In this document: positions 54,235 to 63,800 of the stretch, one piece after another
Position numbering within the stretch: the stretch's first letter is position 1
How the letters are laid out: each line of letters starts with the position of its first letter
Origin: an uncultured bacterium
GTDB taxonomy: Bacteria > Cyanobacteriota > Vampirovibrionia > Gastranaerophilales > Gastranaerophilaceae
Direction: 5' to 3'
Assembly: GCA_949300485.1 (NCBI GenBank)
Contig: CASGEL010000004.1
Location: forward strand, 96,559-160,558
DNA length: 64,000 bases
The notes under the pieces: model-generated
Seen by the model: the letters and a program-made list of their open reading frames with translations, nothing else
Databases searched by the model: none
What the model was told of the DNA's origin: nothing
Position numbers and translations under genes: made by a program

Positions 54235-55491
54235 ATGATTGATAGCAATAATATATTACTAATTACAGATTACGATGAGATTGCAAAAACAATATTGGAA
54301 AAAATTGTTTTATTAAGAAGTAATGACTCTATATCTGTTTGTAATATCAAAAATGCGAAAAAAATTCTGGAAAATTCTCTTTATTATGTCATCATATTGC
54401 ACGAACTGGAAGAAAATTCTGCAACATTGAAAATGATTAATCAAATAAAAGATATAAAGCCGGATGCACAGATTATCTTATTACTTAATGATATTAACCC
54501 GGAATTTATATTAAATGCTTATGATAACGGAATTTACGATTATTTTCTTACAGATGCAGAACCTTATGAAATGCTAATAAAAACAATAAATTGTTTTAAA
54601 CTTAGACTAATTAAAGAAAACAATCTGCGTAATCAAAAATTTTTGTATCAAATGGGAGTTATCGACCATAAAACAAATTTATACAATTACAAACATTTAA
54701 AAGAAATATTCATTGATCTGTCTGATGATTTGAGAATACAAAACGGAATTTTTGCTATCTTAACTTTGGACGAAAAAAATAAAACAAAAGTTTCAACAAA
54801 CAGATTAGCACTATCAATAAAAAATAGTGTACGACAAGATGATATTATCGCAGTAGCAAGAGGCGGCAAGTTTTATCTTATTTTACCAAATATTGATATA
54901 TCAGGAGCTAAAGCCTTAGTATATAAAATTCAAAATAAAATGGGAGATGATTTTCAAATCAGAGCAGGTCTGTCTAAAATAGGAATTCAATCATTTGAAA
55001 CCCTTGATAAAAACTCTCAAGATGGCTTAACTTCAGCCATTCAAAATGATTTGACAGCTGTTTGTCTTGAGGATAGCATTGATGTACAAAATACTTGGCT
55101 TGAAGATGATGAAGAAAATAATCAAACTAAAAAGAATTTTAAATTATTTAAAATGGCATTCACCAATAAAATGAACTCAGTAATTATGCCTGGATTTTAT
55201 AGATATCAAAAAGAATGTGAAACTAAATTAACAAATACTCTGGTAAGCCAGTATGCAAACAATATAGAAAGTGTCTTTAGCCTAAAAAATGAGAATCTTC
55301 ATAGTGAATTAACTATACGTTACAACGGATATGCAAAATTTAAAATTGAAATAAATCATAGCGGATTGGACAGTGCAGAAAATACCAAATTAGAAATTCC
55401 GTTAAGCAAATTAACTGAAAAACTGTTAAATTCTCTATTAAAACAACTAAAGGATGAATACAAACAATTTGCATTTATGAAAGGAAATTAA
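54235..55491 (+). CDS. Degenerate receiver + GGDEF-like protein
   Basis: This is a 418-residue protein. The first 120 residues have a receiver-domain pattern (NILLITDYDEIAKTILEKI, then YYVIILHELEEN, then AQIILLLND), but the phosphoacceptor Asp is replaced in VIILHE. Residues about 135-280 resemble a GGDEF domain (DHKTNLYNYKHLKEIF, then RQDDIIAVARGGKFYLILP), with GGKF in place of GG(D/E)EF. A third domain of about 130 residues follows. Both signalling sites look inactive, so it may be a binding or scaffold protein. It starts 6 bases after ftsX, so it may work with the division apparatus. Confidence 0.72.
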   Translation: MIDSNNILLITDYDEIAKTILEKIVLLRSNDSISVCNIKNAKKILENSLYYVIILHELEENSATLKMINQIKDIKPDAQIILLLNDINPEFILNAYDNGIYDYFLTDAEPYEMLIKTINCFKLRLIKENNLRNQKFLYQMGVIDHKTNLYNYKHLKEIFIDLSDDLRIQNGIFAILTLDEKNKTKVSTNRLALSIKNSVRQDDIIAVARGGKFYLILPNIDISGAKALVYKIQNKMGDDFQIRAGLSKIGIQSFETLDKNSQDGLTSAIQNDLTAVCLEDSIDVQNTWLEDDEENNQTKKNFKLFKMAFTNKMNSVIMPGFYRYQKECETKLTNTLVSQYANNIESVFSLKNENLHSELTIRYNGYAKFKIEINHSGLDSAENTKLEIPLSKLTEKLLNSLLKQLKDEYKQFAFMKGN

Positions 55492-55492
55492 A

Positions 55493-56044
55493 ATGTTAAA
55501 TATAGAAGACAGTATTTTAGTAATTATTGATATACAAGACAGATTAGTACAAGCTTCAAAATACGGAGCTGAAGTTGCAGAAAATATGGCAAAATTGGCT
55601 AAAGCTGCAAATATATTAAATATTCCAACAATAATTACAGAGCAATATCCAAAAGGCTTAGGAAACACAGTGCCTATGCTAAAAGTTGCAATTTCGCCTG
55701 AGGCATTTATTACAGAAAAAGCTTCTTTTTCCGCTATGCTGGAAACCGAATTTTCTCAAAAAATGCAAGAATTAAAAAATTTAGGTAAAAAACAAATTCT
55801 GATTGGAGGTATCGAAACTCATATTTGTGTTCTACAAACAGCAGCCGAATTAATAAATGAAGGATTCGAAGTATATGTAGCAAAAGATGCCTGCGCCAGC
55901 CGTCATAAAGAGGAATACAAAGCCGGGTTAGAATTGCTGAAACAATATGGTGCAAAAATTACATGTGTTGAAATAGCTTTGTTTGAGTGGCTAAAAACTT
56001 CAAAACAACCGAACTTTAAAGAAATCCAAAACCTTATCAAATAA
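55493..56044 (+). CDS. Isochorismatase-family cysteine hydrolase
   Basis: This is a 183-residue hydrolase of the nicotinamidase/isochorismatase fold. The catalytic triad is visible: Asp13 (IIDIQDR), Lys76 (ITEKASFS) and Cys112 (ETHICVLQT). The family hydrolyses amide or vinyl-ether bonds in small molecules; the substrate cannot be read from sequence. AAAGGAAA precedes the ATG. It starts 1 base after the preceding stop, so it is in the ftsEX transcript. It converges on the U32 gene. Confidence 0.9.
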   Translation: MLNIEDSILVIIDIQDRLVQASKYGAEVAENMAKLAKAANILNIPTIITEQYPKGLGNTVPMLKVAISPEAFITEKASFSAMLETEFSQKMQELKNLGKKQILIGGIETHICVLQTAAELINEGFEVYVAKDACASRHKEEYKAGLELLKQYGAKITCVEIALFEWLKTSKQPNFKEIQNLIK

Positions 56045-56048
56045 CTGT

Positions 56049-57821
56049 TTATGGATTTAATATAACCATTTCGCAATTTTTACAGTCAAATTTTAATGGG
56101 TATTTTTTACCCTTATCATCAACTAAATATAGCTTTTTAGATGTTTTTTGACATAAATTTGCAGCATATTTCAAACAATGTTTAGTTCGCATAAGCTCAA
56201 TTCCTTGTGGAATTGTTTCTTTAGCCTCAAGAGCCTGTTCAGATACCTTGCAGCCACAATTATTATAAAAATATTCAGCTTCAGAATTTAAAATATTTCC
56301 TTTATAGTTAATTTGAGTTAATGGAAAAGATGTATAACGGATAGGCTTTTGAGATTGAGAGCTAAATTTACTTAATCTTTCGTTACTTAATAAATTTAAC
56401 AATTCTCTGCGTAAATCATTAATTTTTGAAATCGGTACAAAATTCAAATTATCATCTGATATATTTACTGAAATTGTATAATAATCACTATTTCCTGTTT
56501 TATTCAATTGAGAAATATAATTATTTTTAAGTTTATCAATATTATTAGGAGTGTCACCAACAGGTAATTTCATCTTTACTGAATTTGCATCCTCATCTAC
56601 AGCAGTAATAAATCCTTCTGATATATAGAAAGATACACCAATTTTCCGTACTGTTTTAGAAGAATTCAACTGTTTTTCAAATTTGGCATCATAGTTTCTG
56701 TAAAGTAAAATACCTGGACTTAACCCATTCATTTTATTAGGATAAACCTTGTGTCCATCAACCTTATTAACAAGAAATCCTGAGATTTCGCCATCTCTTA
56801 TAAAGCATAAGCCGTCTTGAGGATTGCATTGGGCATCTATTTCAAAATAATCATTGCCAACACGTTTTATTTTTCCAAGCTTCTCCCCCCTTGATTTTGG
56901 AGATAAAAAGTTAAAACACTGTTCTCTGCCATTCAAAAAATATGTTGTATATCCTCGATTAAAAGTCTTGTAAGGATTAGGGTCAAAATCAAGAAAAACC
57001 TTCCCGGAGGACTCTCTTTTTACACCTATAGAATTTAGCAAATTATTATAATATGCCACAATATTTTTAACATAATTAATATCTTTTAAACGACCTTCAA
57101 TCTTGAATGATTTAACTCCCGAGTCAACAAGATTTCTTAAATACAGAGAAGCATTGAAATCCTTAAGCGACAATAAATATTTATCTTTTAATATGATTTT
57201 ACCGTTTTCATCAACCAAAGAGTATTTTTTACGGCAAGGTTGAGCGCATTCTCCTCTATTTGCAGATCGCCCGCCATTTGCATAAGACATATAACACTGA
57301 CCGCTGTATGAAACACACAATGCACCATGAATAAAGGTTTCAATTTCACAAGATGTATTGGAACAAATTTCGCAAATCTGCTCTAGAGTTAATTCTCTTG
57401 CTAAAATTACACGAGATAAACCTAAATTATCAAAAAATTTAACTTTATCAAGAGTCCTGTTATCACATTGGGTACTCGCATGAATTTGAATAGGCGGAAG
57501 TTTACCATCAATTGCGGCTTTAATTATTCCCATATCCTGGACTATTATAGCATCTACGCCTATATCATATAATTTTCTAATTAAATCTATTGCCCTATCC
57601 AATTCCAAATCATTAAGAATTGTATTAATCGCAACGTGAATTCTAACATTAAACAAATGTGCGTATTTTACAAGCTGCGCAATATCTTCAAGTGTATTTG
57701 GGGCATTTTTCCTGGCGCCGAAATCTGACGCACCGATATAAATAGCATCCGCACCGCTATTTATTGCAGCTATAGCCGTTTCATAATTTTTTGCAGGAGC
57801 TAATAATTCAACTGAATTCAT
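56049..57821 (-). CDS. U32-family protein (YegQ/RlhA-like)
   Basis: This is a 590-residue protein of peptidase family U32. Members include RlhA, which hydroxylates 23S rRNA, and TrhP, which hydroxylates tRNA, while others are annotated as collagenase-like. Motifs: ELLAPAKNYETAIAAINSGADAIYIG at the N-terminus, then FIHGALCVSYSGQCYMS and NRGECAQPCRKKY near 165-200, containing the cysteines thought to hold an Fe-S cluster. A long C-terminal region has a final CxxC-like set. RNA hydroxylation is the better-supported role; no peptidase activity is implied. Confidence 0.88.
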   Translation of the reverse strand: MNSVELLAPAKNYETAIAAINSGADAIYIGASDFGARKNAPNTLEDIAQLVKYAHLFNVRIHVAINTILNDLELDRAIDLIRKLYDIGVDAIIVQDMGIIKAAIDGKLPPIQIHASTQCDNRTLDKVKFFDNLGLSRVILARELTLEQICEICSNTSCEIETFIHGALCVSYSGQCYMSYANGGRSANRGECAQPCRKKYSLVDENGKIILKDKYLLSLKDFNASLYLRNLVDSGVKSFKIEGRLKDINYVKNIVAYYNNLLNSIGVKRESSGKVFLDFDPNPYKTFNRGYTTYFLNGREQCFNFLSPKSRGEKLGKIKRVGNDYFEIDAQCNPQDGLCFIRDGEISGFLVNKVDGHKVYPNKMNGLSPGILLYRNYDAKFEKQLNSSKTVRKIGVSFYISEGFITAVDEDANSVKMKLPVGDTPNNIDKLKNNYISQLNKTGNSDYYTISVNISDDNLNFVPISKINDLRRELLNLLSNERLSKFSSQSQKPIRYTSFPLTQINYKGNILNSEAEYFYNNCGCKVSEQALEAKETIPQGIELMRTKHCLKYAANLCQKTSKKLYLVDDKGKKYPLKFDCKNCEMVILNP

Positions 57822-57909
57822 AGAAATATTTTACATCAAAAACATCAATATATTGTAATATTTAGAATAAAATTTTAATTTAATGATAAAATTATAAAAA
57901 AGGGAATGT

Positions 57910-59217
57910 ATGAAAATATCACTTATAAATCATGGATGTGCAAAAAATCTTGTAGATGCTGAATTACTGCTTGGTATCCTTGATAAAAACGGATATAAAA
58001 TAACTTTGGATGAAAATGATGCAGATATTGTCATTGTCAATACCTGTTCTTTTATACATGATGCAGAAAAAGAATCTGTACAAAGTATATTAGAAATGGT
58101 GGAAAAAGGTAAAAAAGTTATTGTATCAGGCTGTCTTTCACAGAAACACAAAAAAGATTTAAAAGACGCAATACCGGAACTATCCGGAATGATTGGAACA
58201 TCAAATCTTTATGACATTATAAAAGTTGTCAAAAAAATCACAGCCGGTAATAAATATGAAAGTATAATAGACGAACATCCAAAATATATTTATCCTGAAG
58301 ATATAACAAGACAGCAAATTACTGTCGGAGCAAGCTCATACCTTAAGATTGGCGAAGGCTGCAACTACCAGTGCGGGTACTGTATAATACCGAAACTTCG
58401 GGGCAAATATATTTCTCGACCAATTGAAAATATAATAAAAGAAGCAAATGAGCTTGTTAATAAAGGTGTTAGCGAAATCATTTTAATTGCTCAGGATACC
58501 TCCTCATATGGGATTGATTTATATGGCAAACAAGCTCTCCCTGAATTATTAGAAGAGCTTAATAAAATAGAAAATCTCTCTTGGATAAGAATTATGTATG
58601 CCTACCCAACACAACTGACTGACCGGCTTATTGATGCTATTGCTAATTTGGATAAAGTTGTTAAATATGTAGATATTCCTCTACAACATTCACATCCAAG
58701 GGTTTTAGAATCAATGAAACGTCCTGTTATGGATTATAAAAAATTAGTTGAGAAGATAAGAAAAAGAATACCTGAAGTTTCTGTCAGGACATCACTAATT
58801 GTAGGCTATCCTGGAGAAACTGAAGAAGAATTCGATCATTTATATAATTTTGTTAAGGAAGTTAAGTTTGATCGAATGGGTGCTTTTGAATACTCTAGAG
58901 AAAAGGGGACCTACTCTGATACTTTAAAGCCGCAGGTTCCAGCAAAAATAAAGAAACAGAGAAGAAAAAAATTAATGGAATTACAACAAAAAATATCTCG
59001 TGAAAATAATGAAAAATATATTAATACAACGATAAAATGTATCGTAGAGGGATATACTAATGATGGAGTTATAATTCTTCGTTCAGAACACGATGCTCCT
59101 GAAATAGATGGAGTTGTATATGCAACATCATCACAAGAAGTTATTCCAGGTGACATAGAAACAGTAAAAATTACAAAAGCAGATGAATATGATCTGTTCG
59201 GTGAAATAGTAGAATAA
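57910..59217 (+). CDS. rimO: Ribosomal protein S12 methylthiotransferase RimO
   Basis: RimO adds a methylthio group to an aspartate of S12. It has 435 residues. The N-terminal cluster cysteines are Cys10, Cys46 and Cys75. The radical-SAM motif is CNYQCGYC (Cys151, 155 and 158), and the C-terminal TRAM domain follows. ISLINHGCAKNLVD and the RimO-type IGEGCNYQCGYCIIP distinguish it from MiaB. AAAGGGAATG precedes the ATG. It is divergent from the U32 gene and the flippase follows after 14 bases. Confidence 0.95.
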   Translation: MKISLINHGCAKNLVDAELLLGILDKNGYKITLDENDADIVIVNTCSFIHDAEKESVQSILEMVEKGKKVIVSGCLSQKHKKDLKDAIPELSGMIGTSNLYDIIKVVKKITAGNKYESIIDEHPKYIYPEDITRQQITVGASSYLKIGEGCNYQCGYCIIPKLRGKYISRPIENIIKEANELVNKGVSEIILIAQDTSSYGIDLYGKQALPELLEELNKIENLSWIRIMYAYPTQLTDRLIDAIANLDKVVKYVDIPLQHSHPRVLESMKRPVMDYKKLVEKIRKRIPEVSVRTSLIVGYPGETEEEFDHLYNFVKEVKFDRMGAFEYSREKGTYSDTLKPQVPAKIKKQRRKKLMELQQKISRENNEKYINTTIKCIVEGYTNDGVIILRSEHDAPEIDGVVYATSSQEVIPGDIETVKITKADEYDLFGEIVE

Positions 59218-59231
59218 TATAAGGATGAATT

Positions 59232-60686
59232 ATGGAATACATTGAAAATAAAGAATTGGAAGAAAAAGAAGTTAAAGGAATATTTACTGATATTCTTAAA
59301 TATGCACCTTCTAAATTATGCGGAATGCTCGGTAATGTCATTACAGTACCAATATATACAAGTTTATTTACTACTGAACAGTATGGACTATACACAATTT
59401 CTATAGCAATGCTTTCTTTTCTTTGTATAATTTTTTCAGACTGGGTAGGACTTTCAGGCCTGAGATTTTTTAGGCATCATCAATTAATGGAAGATTTACC
59501 TAAATACCTTACAACTTTAGTTGCAATTTTGACAATAAATATGGCTCTGATGTTTGCAATATCATTTTTATTTAAAGACAGTTTATACAGCTTTTTTCAT
59601 GTGCCATTTAAGTACTTTTTAGCCGTTCTTGTATTGATTATACCAGTTGCAATAAGAGCATTGTTATCTCAATTACTTAGAGCTCAATTAAAATCTATAT
59701 CTTATACTATTACTACTATATTAAATCAATTTGCTACAATATTTTTAGCTGTATTCTTTGCAAAATTCTTTAATTTAGGTGCTGCATCAATTTTATTAGG
59801 TATGGGTGTTTCAATATCACTAATCGATATATTATTACTCTATCAAAGTGAAATTTTAAAAGTATTTAAACCACAAAAGATAGAATGGAAATTCGTTCTA
59901 CCAATCATGAAATATGGAGTTCCTATTGCTGCTACTTCACTAAGCGCCTGGATTATAACCCAAAGCAATAAGTTTATTATGAACAGTATAAGTGGATTTT
60001 CTAAAGCTGCACTTGTCGGTGTTGGGTATGGATTAACTTTACCAATATTAATGACATTATTTGCAATGATCACTGTTGCTGCAATTCCAAGAATTATTAA
60101 TTTATATGAAGCAAAAATAGATGTAAGACCAATCATTACAAGATTCCTGGGATACTATATATTAGTTGCATTTCCAGTTATTACAGTAATGTCAATATAT
60201 AACATTGAATATACTCATCTATTCACAAACTCTAAATTTTATGAAGCAAGTATACTAGTACCATACTTTGCTTATGGAGTATTCTTCCTGTCAATGGCTG
60301 ACTATACAACTCTACAATATCATCTAGCCAACAAAACACATATAGAATTTATAATAAAGCTAATATCCGGAATTGTTGGTGTAGCATTAAACATAATACT
60401 AATACCTAAAATGGGTCTTGTAGGGGTAGGTATAGCTACATTTGCAGCAAATTTCTTATATTTACTTTTAAGCTTAATTATTGTTTTACCAAATTTAAAC
60501 ATATACTTCCCTAAAAATATGATTTACAGAATTTTAATTGCGCTTGTACCAAGCTGTATTCTTTGGTATGTATTCAAGCTTTTTGGAGCTATTATACCTG
60601 AATCAATACAAATGTGCTCTTTGTTACTCATATTTTATCTAATATACTACTTTGGAAGCAGAAAAATAATAAAATCCTCTATGTAA
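59232..60686 (+). CDS. Polysaccharide flippase (Wzx/MOP superfamily)
   Basis: This is a 484-residue protein with about 12-14 membrane segments, of the oligosaccharide-flippase type that moves lipid-linked sugars across the inner membrane. The N-terminal landmark is KYAPSKLCGMLGNVITVPIYTSLFTTEQYGLYTI, and GLVGVGIATFAANFLYLLLSL near the C-terminus also matches the family. AAGGATGAA precedes the ATG. It follows rimO by 14 bases. The cargo glycan is not evident; glycosyltransferases elsewhere in the window are candidates. Confidence 0.9.
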   Translation: MEYIENKELEEKEVKGIFTDILKYAPSKLCGMLGNVITVPIYTSLFTTEQYGLYTISIAMLSFLCIIFSDWVGLSGLRFFRHHQLMEDLPKYLTTLVAILTINMALMFAISFLFKDSLYSFFHVPFKYFLAVLVLIIPVAIRALLSQLLRAQLKSISYTITTILNQFATIFLAVFFAKFFNLGAASILLGMGVSISLIDILLLYQSEILKVFKPQKIEWKFVLPIMKYGVPIAATSLSAWIITQSNKFIMNSISGFSKAALVGVGYGLTLPILMTLFAMITVAAIPRIINLYEAKIDVRPIITRFLGYYILVAFPVITVMSIYNIEYTHLFTNSKFYEASILVPYFAYGVFFLSMADYTTLQYHLANKTHIEFIIKLISGIVGVALNIILIPKMGLVGVGIATFAANFLYLLLSLIIVLPNLNIYFPKNMIYRILIALVPSCILWYVFKLFGAIIPESIQMCSLLLIFYLIYYFGSRKIIKSSM

Positions 60687-60733
60687 TAAAACTTAATGTT
60701 TAAATAAAAATCTAGCAATTTTAATAATTTTCA

Positions 60734-60873
60734 AACGTTATTACAATAATAAGGGGCATGTATAAGTATGCCTTAAGAAATCGTAATAAATACGTATTTT
60801 CTGCCATGCTCCTGTTACAATAATAATTAAAGAATAGTTATCATCTAAATTATCGATAAATTTTAATAACGTT
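60734..60873 (+). promoter_or_regulatory. Possible structured 5' leader of the adhesin gene
   Basis: AACGTTATTA (60734-60743) is the exact complement of TAATAACGTT (60864-60873), which ends just before the ribosome site. Between them GGGGCATG (60753-60760) can pair with CATGCTCC (60805-60812), or locally with ATGCC (60768-60772). TTACAATAATAA occurs twice (60741 and 60815). Two alternative pairings suggest regulation, but I recognise no known riboswitch. Confidence 0.35.
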
Positions 60874-60889
60874 ATGAAAGGATTCTAAA

Positions 60890-63800
60890 ATGATACGTAA
60901 GGGGAAATTATCAAAAAGAATTGTGGCAGCATCGCTGACCGGATTATTTTTAGTTAACCAGACAATGACACTGACGGTTGTAGCATCAGAAATTTCCGGA
61001 GTTACTGGAAACAACGGCATTTTCAATATACATCCCGAGACTATAAAAGGTGACTTAGGTTTTAGGCACTATGAAAAATTTAATTTATCAAAAGGTGACA
61101 TTGCAAATTTAAATTATAACAACATTGAATCTTTTGTTAATATGGTAGATAACCAGGTTAACATTAATGGTGTTTTAAATACTGTAAGGAATAACCAATT
61201 TTATAACGGACAAGCTATTTTTGTTTCCCCTAACGGAATGGTTGTAGGTGCCTCAGGTGTTCTTAATGTCGGTTCTTTAGGTGTATACACTCCAGCAAAA
61301 GGTAAATATGATCAATTAGTAAAAGATCCAAATCAAACAACGTTAGATGACGCAAAAGAGAGCAAAGCTGGCGCTCCGATAAAAATCGACGGTAAAGTTT
61401 TTTCAGCAAATGATGTTGAACTAAGCGGTGGAAAAATCACCGTATCAAATGGTGCCGGCGTATTTGCAGGTGTAAATGAAAACCAAATTGCAAGTAATAT
61501 GAACAATGCGGAAATTTTGTTTAACCAACTTGTAAATACTGATAATTTAAAAACAGGGAATTCTTTTACCAGTGAAAATGGTAATATTATAATTACAGCT
61601 AACCAAAATTCAGGTGATAATATTGCAGGAGTTGACATTTCCGGTGATGTTATCAATTATGGTAAAGGAAATGTTGAAATCAGAAACTATATGGGGTCTG
61701 ACTATGGTACAAACATTTCAGGAACATTAGGGAACCTTGATGGAACAGTATATATTAACAATAACCAATCAGGAGTTGACATTTCAGGTACTGTAATTAA
61801 CAAAGGTACAACCCAAATCAATAACCTTCCTGTCGAAAGTGGAAGTCTTGGGTCTATGGATGTCAATGCAGAATCAGGAATTTCAATATCTGGAGACATT
61901 AATACTGAAGGAACCTTAAACATCCAAAATACAGGTTATGAAGGAATAGACATCTCCGGGAACATTAATCATTCAGGTGGAGATATTTCTATACAAAATG
62001 GCAGTGACGGTGCTGGCACTCCAACATTACCAACAGACAACAATAAAGTTGCATCACTTAATATCTCAGGTAACTTAATTAACTCTGACGGCAATACGAC
62101 TATCAAAAACTATGCAGCCGGCGGAATTAATGTTGCTGAAGGCGGAGTTGTAAATAACAATGGTGATTTATCAATGTTAAATACAGGTGCCGGAGGCTTA
62201 ACAATTAATGGAGAAACAACAAACGTTGGTAATGCTGATATTCTTAATGAGGCAGGAAACCTAAGCATTGGCGGTGATTTTTCTAATACAGGAGATGCTG
62301 ATATTACTAACAATGGTGCAGAATTAAATGTATCAGGAAATGTTTCAAACGCAAATGGTATTCTTGATATGACGAATAACGGTTCAGAAGGATTTATAAT
62401 TGAAGAATCCGGTACTGTAAATGGTGGTTCTGAAGACGGGTTGACTTCTGAAATAAATCTAACTAACAATAGCCAAAACTTTGATATTAACGGACAAGTC
62501 GTTGGAGATGGAGGAGAAATTAACCTTACAAACAATGGCTCAGAATTTAATATAAACGGTACTATTGAACAAAATGCAAGAGAATCTTTTGGTTCAAATA
62601 ATAGTTACGGATTGGCTGATGATGTTAATATTACAAACAATTCCGGAGATTTAAATATAAGCGGTACTATAGACGGTACAAATACTCAAAAGACTACAAA
62701 TATCATTAATAAAGGGGATACTCTAAACATCACAGAATCTGGTTCTGTTAATAACTCCGGAGAACTTAATATTACTAATGAAGGAGCCGGCGGATTAAAT
62801 ATTGATGGTAAAGTTAATAACAGCAATTCAACAAGCGGTAATTTAGAAGCAGATGATGATGGTTATCATGGAGATACAACAATTACAAATAAAGCCGGAA
62901 CTTTAAAAATTAATGGAACTGTCATCGCTGAAAATAATTCAGCTATAAATATCAACAATAGCGGTGACGGTATTGAAATTAACGGAACTGTCAGTGCTAA
63001 CGGACAATCTGTTAACAATGCACTTGCTCCGGTTCCAACTGTCGGAAATACTGTTAATATTACAAATACAAACGGGGCAGTAAATATAAATTCTACAGCA
63101 AGAGTTAATGCAACTGAAGACATTAATATTACAAATACCGGTAAAGGCGGAGTTAATGTTAAAGGTTTGGCAAAAGCCGATAATAATGTAAATATCGATA
63201 ATAAAAACAGTGATGTTGTAATTGGAGATAATACAGACAATGACAATTACATTACTGCCGGAAATAATATCAAGATTGTAGTTGTAGACGGAAACATCCT
63301 TAACTACGGGGTTGAAAAAACATTATTAAATGCCGGTGGTAATTTAAATATGAATGTTACAGACGGTACAATCGGAGAAGAAGTCGGCGGAGGTTGCATT
63401 GGAGAAGCTTGTACTGGTATTGGACCAAAAGAAAATGGAACAAGAGATTTCACTAAATCAATAAATGGCAATATCAAAGGTAAAGTCACAGCTATTACTT
63501 CAAAAGCCAACAAGCCTGATGACTTAGTTATCAACTATGCTGCTATTGATTCAGATATGAATATAGATAGAGTAAAAGCTGATGGCAGAGTAATTCTTAC
63601 AGTAGATTATGGTAAAGATGGCAGTACAAGATATAATATGGTCAATGCTTCTACAGACCCGACAAAAGCTAATGTTGAAGGTAAGGGAATTTCACTTATC
63701 TCTAGCGGTAATATCGGTGATATGAATAATAAATTGACATTTAATCAAACATCGACTGACGGTTATGCAATGGATATTCTAGCCAATGGAAATATTGCAA

